This document shows positions 1 to 5,107 of a stretch of DNA of 7,135 nt, in pieces. The first letter of the stretch is position 1, and every line of letters starts with the position of its first letter. Position numbers and translations under genes: made by a program. Source of the DNA: Thermoleophilia bacterium (GTDB lineage: Bacteria; Actinomycetota; Thermoleophilia; Miltoncostaeales; Miltoncostaeaceae); contig JAOTZF010000090.1 in the NCBI GenBank assembly GCA_029861485.1, forward strand, positions 1-7,135, read 5' to 3'. Under the pieces are notes generated by a model, which saw only the letters and a program-made list of their open reading frames with translations, searched no databases and was not told the DNA's origin.

Positions 1-512
1 ACGCGGCGCTGCGACTGCGCCAGCTTCAGCAGGATCTCGAACTCCGAATACGTGAGATGCACGGGCTCGCCGTCGCGTTTGACCACTCGGGCGACGGGGT
101 CGATCTCGATATCCGCCGCCCGAATCGGCGCGCCACGCTCGGAGTCGAGCTTCGCGCGGCGAAGGTTCGCCTTGACACGCGAGGCCAGCTCGCGGGGTGA
201 GAAGGGCTTGGTGACGTAATCGTCGGCGCCGAGCTCCAGGCCGAGGACCTTGTCGAGTTCCTCCCCTTTCGCGGACAGGATGATGATCGGAAGCGATCGG
301 TCGGCGCGGATTCGCCGGCAGACCTCGAGACCGTCGAGGCCCGGCAGCATGAGGTCGAGAACCACCAGATCTATCGACTCGCGCCCGAGAATCTCGAGAG
401 CCGTGTCGCCGCGATCGGCGGTCACCACCTCGAAGCCCGCCTCGTCGAGGGCGTACTCGACGATCGTGCGGATGGATTGCTCGTCCTCGACGACCAGGAT
501 GCGCTCAGCCAT
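1..512 (-). CDS. OmpR/PhoB-family response regulator, N-terminal part (gene runs off the left edge)
   Basis: Reading the minus strand from the ATG at 512 gives 170 codons with no stop before the window edge. Residues 1-120 form a receiver domain: acidic pair E9-D10, phospho-acceptor D53 in VVLDLMLPG, switch residue S80, and K102 in the TKPF motif. From about residue 120 a linker leads into a winged-helix DNA-binding domain, whose first strands and helix (HLTYSEFEILLKLA) are visible near 151-164; the recognition helix is missing. Family knowledge: such proteins are phosphorylated at the Asp by a sensor kinase and bind direct repeats as dimers. A partner kinase gene would be expected beyond the left edge, but this is inference. 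No strong Shine-Dalgarno precedes the ATG; the start is chosen because MAERILVVEDE begins right at the first receiver strand. It is divergent from htrA. The exact regulon cannot be told from this fragment. Confidence 0.95.
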   Translation of the reverse strand, partial: MAERILVVEDEQSIRTIVEYALDEAGFEVVTADRGDTALEILGRESIDLVVLDLMLPGLDGLEVCRRIRADRSLPIIILSAKGEELDKVLGLELGADDYVTKPFSPRELASRVKANLRRAKLDSERGAPIRAADIEIDPVARVVKRDGEPVHLTYSEFEILLKLAQSQRR

Positions 513-652
513 GGGGGTCTCTGGGTATGCGTGGGCGGGAGTTCATACGGTAGCGCGGAGCCCTTAACGCGGTGGTAGCGGGCTCTCGGTCAGCCTTAAC
601 CGGGTCTCGATACGCTCGGTTCCGATTCTGTTCACATCGCGAGGTCCGCACG
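513..652. promoter_or_regulatory. Divergent promoter region between the response regulator and htrA, with repeated CCTTAAC
   Basis: This 140-bp gap must carry the promoters of both divergent genes. CCTTAAC occurs twice in the same orientation (562-568 and 594-600), 32 bp apart, or about three helical turns. GTTCA also occurs twice (541-545 and 630-634), followed by T or C and then A. OmpR-type regulators typically bind spaced direct repeats, so these could be operator half-sites, possibly autoregulatory. Weak TANNNT -10 candidates are TACGCT (611-616) for htrA and, on the minus strand, TACCGT (552-547) for the regulator. Neither has a convincing -35. The repeats are seen directly; the promoter and operator roles are inferred. 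Confidence 0.45.
641..644 (+). promoter_or_regulatory. Ribosome binding site deciding the htrA start
   Basis: GAGG lies 8 nt before the ATG at 653. It supports that start over the in-frame ATG at 572, which would add 27 Arg/Ser-rich residues and has no comparable site. Confidence 0.65.
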
Positions 653-1933
653 ATGGAAAGCCCGTATCCCAACACCGAGACGACCCGCCAGATGCCGCGG
701 CCGGAGGCGCCTGAGCCACCCCGCCGCCGCGGCATGCGGCTGGCGATGCCCCTCACAGCGGCCGTCATCGGGGGAGTCGTCGCACTCGGTGGCGCCGCCG
801 TGACCGGCAATCTCGGTGGTGAGCAGACCACGATCTTGCGTGAGAACCCGAACCAGAACGCCGCCATCGCGACCGACAGCACCCCGCTTCCGGAGGAGGC
901 CGCGGCCGCGGCCGAGAGCGACATGCCGGCCGGTGCGGAGAGCCTGAGTGTGCAGGAGATCGTACGGCGCACCGCGCCCGCTGTGGTCGAGGTCAGCGTC
1001 GGGGGCCAGATCGACGAGCTGCAGGGGGTCGTGGAGAACCAGCAGGCGTTGGGGTCGGGCTTCGTGATCGACGACTCGGGGCACATCCTCACCAACCAGC
1101 ACGTGGTCAACGGCTTCACGGCCGCGGCAATCACCTTCGCGGACGGCTCGATCTTCAAGGCCGAGGTGCTGGGCGAGGATGCGAGCACCGACGTTGCGGT
1201 GCTGAAGGTGAGCAGCCTGCCTGACGGCGTGACACCGGTGACCTTCGCGACGAGTGCCAACCTCCAGGTGGGCGACAGCGTTGTCGCCGTCGGGAACCCC
1301 TTGGGCCAGGAGCGCACGGCGACAACCGGCATCGTCTCCGCACTCGAGAGGGTGATCGTCGCACCCGACAACCTCACCGCGATCCAGAACGCCATTCAGA
1401 CCGATGCCGCGATCAACCAGGGCAACTCTGGCGGACCCCTGTTCGACCAGGCCGGCCGGGTGATCGGCATCAACTCCCAGATCGCGACCCGCGGCGGGGG
1501 CAGTGACGGCATCGGCTTTGCCGTTCCGATCGACACCGTTCGACCGGTCGCCGAGTCGATCATCGAGACCGGCAGGCCCGCTCACGCGTGGATCGGCATC
1601 TCCGGCCGGCCGTTGAACCCACCCCTCGCGAAGGCGCTCGACCTGAGCGGCCAGAGGGGCGTGGCGATTGTGGAGGTCGAGGATGGCAGCCCCGGGGCTG
1701 ACGCCGGCCTCGAGGGGGCCACCGACCCCGACGCCGCCGTACCCGCGGGGGCCGACATCATCGTCGAGGTCGCCGAACAGGAAATCGGTGACATGGCCGA
1801 CGTCAGCCGCGCCGTGAGCGGCCGAAGGGTGGGAGATGAGATCTCCGTCACGGTTCTGCGTGACGGCGAGCGCCAGGAGCTCACCTTCGAGCTCGGCAAC
1901 CGCCCGACCAACATCGGCATCGACCAGCCGTAG
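653..1933 (+). CDS. htrA: Membrane-anchored HtrA/DegP-type serine protease with one PDZ domain
   Basis: This 426-residue protein is an S1C-family protease that should degrade or refold damaged proteins outside the cytoplasmic membrane. Residues 1-27 are a Pro/Arg-rich cytoplasmic tail ending in PRRRGMR. A single hydrophobic segment follows at about 29-51. Residues 55-95 are an acidic, Ala-rich extracytoplasmic linker. The trypsin-like domain spans about 98-305 with the complete triad H150 (TNQHVV), D180 (STDVAVLKV) and S259 (GNSGGP), so it should be active. A PDZ domain covers about 314-415; its AGL motif at 351-353 is followed by a 10-15 residue insertion before the DIIVEV strand, a variant I recall from actinobacterial HtrA proteins. 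The ATG at 653 is preferred for its GAGG site. The acetyltransferase gene starts 10 bp after the stop. The nearby divergent response regulator suggests envelope-stress control, which is inference. Confidence 0.95.
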   Translation: MESPYPNTETTRQMPRPEAPEPPRRRGMRLAMPLTAAVIGGVVALGGAAVTGNLGGEQTTILRENPNQNAAIATDSTPLPEEAAAAAESDMPAGAESLSVQEIVRRTAPAVVEVSVGGQIDELQGVVENQQALGSGFVIDDSGHILTNQHVVNGFTAAAITFADGSIFKAEVLGEDASTDVAVLKVSSLPDGVTPVTFATSANLQVGDSVVAVGNPLGQERTATTGIVSALERVIVAPDNLTAIQNAIQTDAAINQGNSGGPLFDQAGRVIGINSQIATRGGGSDGIGFAVPIDTVRPVAESIIETGRPAHAWIGISGRPLNPPLAKALDLSGQRGVAIVEVEDGSPGADAGLEGATDPDAAVPAGADIIVEVAEQEIGDMADVSRAVSGRRVGDEISVTVLRDGERQELTFELGNRPTNIGIDQP

Positions 1934-1936
1934 GAT
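1931..1936 (+). promoter_or_regulatory. TAGGAT: htrA stop codon combined with AGGA ribosome binding site, possible -10 element
   Basis: The htrA TAG stop (1931-1933) overlaps AGGA (1932-1935), which sits 8 nt before the GTG at 1944 and is the best Shine-Dalgarno for the acetyltransferase gene. The whole hexamer also fits the TANNNT pattern of an actinobacterial -10 box, 7 nt before the GTG. A ribosome binding site is the simpler reading; the promoter role is speculative. Confidence 0.45.
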
Positions 1937-1943
1937 CCACCGG

Positions 1944-2447
1944 GTGTCGGCGCCGATCGCCATCCGTAGTGCCATGGAGGCGGACGCGGGGGCCATCGGG
2001 GCGATCTACGACGAGGGCATCGCGACCGGCAACGCGACCTTTGCCCAAGGGCCCCACCCGGCACACGAGCGCCGGGAATGGCTCCGTGCCCGCGACGAGC
2101 GTGCGCCGGTCTTCGTCGGCCTCGCGGCCGACCGGGTGCTCGCCTGGTCCGCTCTCGCCCCCTTCTCCGGTCGCGAGTGGTACACCGGGGTAGCGGAGTA
2201 CACGGTCTACGTCTCTGCCGCCGCGCGGCGCCGCGGCCTCGGGTTGCAGATGCTCTACCACTTGGTGAGCGCAGCGCCCGAGTACGGGTACTGGAAGCTC
2301 GTGGGCATGATCTTGCGCGAAAACACTCCGGGCATCGCGCTTGCCGAGAAGGCCGGCTTTCGCCGTGTCGGTACCTACTCGGCGCACGGCCTTCTCGGCG
2401 GGGAGTGGCGGGACGTGGCGTTGATGGAGCGGCATCTGCGCCGATAG
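1944..2447 (+). CDS. GNAT N-acetyltransferase of the phosphinothricin/methionine-sulfone acetyltransferase (PAT) type
   Basis: This 167-residue protein should transfer an acetyl group from acetyl-CoA to a small amine, probably the alpha-amino group of an amino-acid analogue. The fold is complete. Strand 1 is IAIRSAMEADAGAIGAIYDEG (residues 5-25); the VAEYTVYV strand (83-90) contains E85; the acetyl-CoA pyrophosphate loop RRRGLG is at 95-100; GYWKLVGMILREN (115-127) and KAGFRRVGTYSAHG (136-149) follow; the end is EWRDVALMERHL (154-165). The order YWKLVG, then EN, then GF, then WRDV is characteristic of PAT-like enzymes. The true substrate may be an endogenous metabolite; resistance to a herbicide-like antibiotic should not be assumed. 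The GTG start is chosen because the next ATG (1974) would delete strand 1. It lies 10 bp after htrA and is probably co-transcribed with it. Confidence 0.9.
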   Translation: MSAPIAIRSAMEADAGAIGAIYDEGIATGNATFAQGPHPAHERREWLRARDERAPVFVGLAADRVLAWSALAPFSGREWYTGVAEYTVYVSAAARRRGLGLQMLYHLVSAAPEYGYWKLVGMILRENTPGIALAEKAGFRRVGTYSAHGLLGGEWRDVALMERHLRR

Positions 2448-2468
2448 GCGGGCACCACGTCAGGCTGC

Positions 2469-2474
2469 CACAAT
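2469..2474 (+). promoter_or_regulatory. Possible -10 hexamer for leaderless lipB transcript
   Basis: CACAAT matches TATAAT at four of six positions and ends 6 nt before the lipB GTG, the spacing at which transcription would begin at or next to the start codon. No clear -35 hexamer lies about 17 bp upstream. No Shine-Dalgarno with normal spacing exists for lipB, since the only purine run (GCGGA) touches the GTG. Leaderless mRNAs are common in Actinobacteria; the assignment here is inference. Confidence 0.35.
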
Positions 2475-2480
2475 CGCGGA

Positions 2481-3194
2481 GTGAGCCTGACCTCCACAGC
2501 GCTGGTGGTGAAGACCGACCGGGTCGGCTTCATGGAGGCGTGGGCAATCCAGCGGGCGCTCGTCGGGGCCAGGCGAGCAGACGCGATCCCCGACGTCATC
2601 TGGCTACTGGAGCACGATCCGGTGTATACGACCGGCCGGCACGGCACGCGCACCGATCTGTTCATGGATGATGCGGCCCTGGTCGCCCGCGGCGCGCGCT
2701 TCGCCCACACCGACAGGGGCGGCCTCATGACCTGGCACGGCCCGGGCCAGAGCGTGGCCTACGTGATCCATGATCTGCGCGGCCGCCGGCGCGTGCGCCC
2801 CTTCGTCAGCGCCTTGGCGGAGGCCATGGCCGATGCCTCGGGTGTCGAAGGCGCCCAGTCAGACGATTCCACGATGGGGGCGTATGTCGAGGGGCGCAAG
2901 ATCGGGAGCGTGGGCATCCGCGTAGCCGGTGGCATCTCGATGCATGGCATCGCGCTCAACCGCGACGTGGACCTGACCTGGTACCAGGCGATCACCGCAT
3001 GTGGTGCGCCAGAGGTCGTCGCGACCTCCATAGCCGTCGAGGGCGGCGACCCTGATCGCGCGCGGGTCGAGGGCGCGCTCGCGGCCGCGCTGGGGCGCCG
3101 CCTCGGCCGAGAGCTCCGTCAGGCCGAGCTCGATGCTGTCCTGCCGGCTGAAGCCCTCCGCATAGCGCGTGAATCCGTGGCGGTGGAGGGCTAG
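2481..3194 (+). CDS. lipB: Octanoyltransferase LipB (lipoyl-[carrier protein] octanoyltransferase)
   Basis: This 237-residue protein moves octanoate from acyl carrier protein onto a lysine of lipoyl domains (pyruvate and 2-oxoglutarate dehydrogenases, glycine cleavage H protein), the first step of lipoate synthesis. Family motifs in order: LLEHDPVYTTGR (42-53), RGGLMTWHGPGQ (79-90), GRKIGSVGIR (138-147) with catalytic K140, SMHGIALN (153-160), and ACGAPE (173-178) with catalytic acyl-cysteine C174. K140 and C174 correspond to the Lys/Cys dyad described for E. coli and M. tuberculosis LipB, so the enzyme looks functional. Length is normal for actinobacterial members. The GTG at 2481 is used because it starts just before the first strand (TALVVKTDRV); it lacks a properly spaced ribosome binding site. 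lipA, often adjacent, is not next to it here. It follows the acetyltransferase by 33 bp. Confidence 0.95.
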   Translation: MSLTSTALVVKTDRVGFMEAWAIQRALVGARRADAIPDVIWLLEHDPVYTTGRHGTRTDLFMDDAALVARGARFAHTDRGGLMTWHGPGQSVAYVIHDLRGRRRVRPFVSALAEAMADASGVEGAQSDDSTMGAYVEGRKIGSVGIRVAGGISMHGIALNRDVDLTWYQAITACGAPEVVATSIAVEGGDPDRARVEGALAAALGRRLGRELRQAELDAVLPAEALRIARESVAVEG

Positions 3195-3231
3195 GAACCT
3201 CTCAACTCTCGCGTGGTGGGCTCCGATGCGA

Positions 3232-3258
3232 GGGCAACACGTAAACCGCGTGGTGCCC
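3232..3258 (+). other. Inverted repeat / RNA hairpin 1 in the leader between lipB and the secreted-protein gene
   Basis: GGGCAACACG (3232-3241) pairs with CGTGGTGCCC (3249-3258) through nine Watson-Crick pairs and one internal A-G mismatch, around a 7-nt loop (TAAACCG). No T-tract follows. It may end the lipB transcript, or be the first element of a structured 5' leader of the downstream gene. Confidence 0.5.
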
Positions 3259-3272
3259 GCCAACGACTTCGT

Positions 3273-3298
3273 GAAACGGCTACCGGCCTTGCCGTTTC
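3273..3298 (+). other. Inverted repeat / RNA hairpin 2, 32 nt before the secreted-protein start
   Basis: GAAACGGC (3273-3280) and GCCGTTTC (3291-3298) are perfect 8-nt complementary arms around a 10-nt loop (3281-3290). The A and T runs lie at the outer base of the stem, as in some bidirectional terminators, but no T-tract continues past the stem. Terminator, leader structure and protein-binding dyad are all possible. I see no match I trust to a known riboswitch class. Confidence 0.5.
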
Positions 3299-3312
3299 CG
3301 CCCGCTGGGTGC

Positions 3313-3325
3313 CCAGTACTGGAGG
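3313..3325 (+). promoter_or_regulatory. Strong ribosome binding site of the secreted-protein gene, overlapped by a 10-bp palindrome
   Basis: GGAGG (3321-3325) lies 5 nt before the ATG at 3331 and fixes that start; the ORF could otherwise be extended to 3169 inside lipB. The perfect palindrome CCAGTACTGG (3313-3322) covers the first two G residues. CTGG at 3305-3308 can pair instead with CCAG at 3313-3316. The ribosome binding site is confident; any switching role is speculative. Confidence 0.75.
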
Positions 3326-3330
3326 AATCC

Positions 3331-5055
3331 ATGCCACGTCTGCGTTCTTCGCGGTCGCTCAGGGCCGGACTCGCCGTCGTTGCCGCCTCCGCGGCCGCAC
3401 TCGGTGTGCCTGCTCTCGCGTCTGCCAAACCGGTTCCGTCGCCGGGACCGACGGTGCCGCCGACTCCCAGCTTCACGCCGACTCACACCTTCGAGACCCC
3501 GGTCATCAACGGGGACTTCAGCGAGTGGACCGACGCCGACGTCCTCGGCCCGGCCAGCATTTTCTCGGGGGACACCCCCGTCGCGAAGGCCGAGGTCTCG
3601 ATGCGGTACGACTGCCGCGCCGGGCGCCTTAACCTGCGCGTCGAGGCCGACAGGGGCGTCACGCTCGCGAGCGATCGCGAGGCTCATGGCGGCGCTTTGG
3701 GCGTTGCGGAGTCGACCGACGAGACCACCTTCACGGGTGCGTCCGAGCAGGTCCGGTTCGCCTTCGCCCGCGACGGCGACAACGTGACCGGCTGGGAGAT
3801 GTCGATTCCTCTCGCCGACGGCGACCGCTACGTGGGCATTGGCTTCACCACGACCGCCGACGGCATCGCAGAGTTCTCGGGCGCCCTCGAGATCTCCTGC
3901 CCGACGTTGACGGTCGAGAAGAGCGCCGACGGTTCCTATGACGAGCTCTATGACTGGCGCCTCGAGAAGCCGGCCGTTGATGCCCTGGACATGGAGCCTG
4001 ACTCCGGCTTTGCCAACGTGCGTTACACGGTCACCGCGACCAGGCTCGGTCCCGAGGTGATCAACCGTCGAGTCTCGGGCTACATCACGGCGACGAACCC
4101 GAGCACGATCCCCGTGCCCGATGTCCTGCTGCGCGAGAAAGGCACGAACATCGGCGCGCTGTGCCGAATCGTCAGAGCCGAGAACAACGGCGCCCCCGTG
4201 CCGGTGAGAACGAAGGCGGCGCAGGTTGCCATCGGCACGCTCGCACCGGGTACCAGCGCCACCTCCTTCTACGAGTGCGTGTACACGCCCAAGAAGAAAG
4301 CGGCCCAATGGGGCGTCAACTACGGCCAGGTCAGCTGGCCGGGGCCCGGAAAGTACGGACGCAGTGCGACAAGCTCGGACAACTTCAGGTTCTCGCCCGC
4401 AAACGCGCTCCGGGACAACGTGACCCTGCTCGTGGGCTTCGAGAACCAGACGCCCCTGGCAACGGAGCTCGATGCGTCCAAGACCCTGAATTTCACGGGC
4501 AGGCTTCCGATCCCGGCCATCGGCTGCCAGTCCTACGTCAACACTGCCAGGTTGATCGACCCGGACGACGACGGCTGGCAGCAGGCCACCGCGGTCAGCA
4601 CCGAAGTCTGCGCGGACGGCACAACGCGGGTGACACCGACGACGATCGCCGATCCAACCCCGAACGTGCCGATGAAGGCGGCGAGCCTGCGGGCCGCGAT
4701 CAAGGGGCCGAGGCACCTTAAGCAGGGCCAACGCGCCCGCTACCGCGTGCGGATCGGCAATCGCGGCAAGCACAATGCGCGCCGAGTCGTCTCGCGAATC
4801 ACCGTGCCTCGTGGCATGAAGATCGCTCGCGTGCTGCACGCCCCGCGCAACGCCGTTGTCCGCGGCCGTACGGTGCGGATGCGGTTCAACCGCATCAACA
4901 TCCGACGGGCGAAGAACGTCGTCGTCGTCGTCAAGGTGCGCAATGGCGCCCCACTCGGCAACGCGCGGATCGTGGTTCGGGCCCAGGCCGCCAACCTGAA
5001 GGGCCAGAAGCCCGCCCGGGCCACCAAGCGCGTCCGGATCGCTCGCGGCCTCTAG
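3331..5055 (+). CDS. Secreted modular protein: CBM9/DOMON-like region, adhesin-type beta-sandwich region, highly basic DUF11-like C-terminus
   Basis: The protein has 574 residues. Residues 1-32 are a signal peptide (RLRSSRSLR, a hydrophobic Ala/Val core, ALASA before the predicted cut at 32/33). Residues 33-52 are a Pro/Thr-rich linker. Residues 55-190 are acidic and contain INGDFSEW (59-66), the opening seen in CBM9/DOMON-like beta-sandwiches. Residues 191-430 resemble a region recurrent in bacterial surface proteins: LTVEKSADGSYDELYDW, then VSGYITATNPS, closing with YVNTARL and a final TEVC. Six cysteines (95, 190, 278, 316, 399, 427) could form disulfides. Residues 451-574 look like a DUF11-type domain (RARYRVRIGNRGKHNARRVV) with 36 Arg/Lys and no Asp/Glu. 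No LPXTG motif or C-terminal membrane helix is visible, so it should be released or held by charge. The function is unknown; binding to wall polymers or glycans is a guess. The start is set by the GGAGG site. Confidence 0.88.
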   Translation: MPRLRSSRSLRAGLAVVAASAAALGVPALASAKPVPSPGPTVPPTPSFTPTHTFETPVINGDFSEWTDADVLGPASIFSGDTPVAKAEVSMRYDCRAGRLNLRVEADRGVTLASDREAHGGALGVAESTDETTFTGASEQVRFAFARDGDNVTGWEMSIPLADGDRYVGIGFTTTADGIAEFSGALEISCPTLTVEKSADGSYDELYDWRLEKPAVDALDMEPDSGFANVRYTVTATRLGPEVINRRVSGYITATNPSTIPVPDVLLREKGTNIGALCRIVRAENNGAPVPVRTKAAQVAIGTLAPGTSATSFYECVYTPKKKAAQWGVNYGQVSWPGPGKYGRSATSSDNFRFSPANALRDNVTLLVGFENQTPLATELDASKTLNFTGRLPIPAIGCQSYVNTARLIDPDDDGWQQATAVSTEVCADGTTRVTPTTIADPTPNVPMKAASLRAAIKGPRHLKQGQRARYRVRIGNRGKHNARRVVSRITVPRGMKIARVLHAPRNAVVRGRTVRMRFNRINIRRAKNVVVVVKVRNGAPLGNARIVVRAQAANLKGQKPARATKRVRIARGL

Positions 5056-5070
5056 GCGTCTGTGAGTCGT

Positions 5071-5098
5071 GGAGCCGCGAGCATCCGCTCGCGGCTCC
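5071..5098. terminator. Perfect 12-bp hairpin between convergent genes, probable bidirectional terminator
   Basis: GGAGCCGCGAGC (5071-5082), loop ATCC, and GCTCGCGGCTCC (5087-5098) form a perfect, very GC-rich stem. It lies 15 bp after the stop of the secreted-protein gene and 9 bp from the end of the convergent pyk stop, so it can serve both transcripts. There is no T-tract on either strand, as is common for actinobacterial terminators. Position and perfection make this the best-supported terminator in the window. Confidence 0.85.
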
Positions 5099-5107
5099 CT
5101 CCGGCCT

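Noticed and set aside
572..652. N-terminal extension of htrA to the ATG at 572
   Set aside because: The extra 27 residues are Arg/Ser-rich, lack a ribosome binding site and overlap the region needed for the promoter. The ATG at 653 has GAGG at 8 nt.
632..1996. 454-codon minus-strand open frame opposite htrA
   Set aside because: It is antisense to a protease with a full catalytic triad and PDZ domain; the composition is typical of a GC-rich shadow frame.
1944..2447. Acquired antibiotic-resistance cassette
   Set aside because: The gene is PAT-like, but it has the same codon style as its neighbours, no mobile-element signs, and sits tightly within a chromosomal gene run. Many housekeeping genomes carry such enzymes.
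3225..3320. Class I cyclic-di-GMP (GEMM) riboswitch
   Set aside because: AGGGCAA and a later AAACGGCTACCGGCC loosely recall the conserved core, but GGGCA is taken up in a hairpin stem, the GACGCAAAGC element is absent and the tetraloop-receptor hairpin cannot be drawn. A covariance-model scan would settle it.
3169..3330. 54-residue extension of the secreted protein into lipB
   Set aside because: It would bury the signal peptide internally; GGAGG sits 5 nt before the ATG at 3331.
3280..4839. 519-codon minus-strand open frame opposite the secreted-protein gene
   Set aside because: The plus strand has a strong ribosome binding site, signal peptide and ordered domains; the minus frame has low-complexity Arg/Gly/Asp/His content and no start signal.
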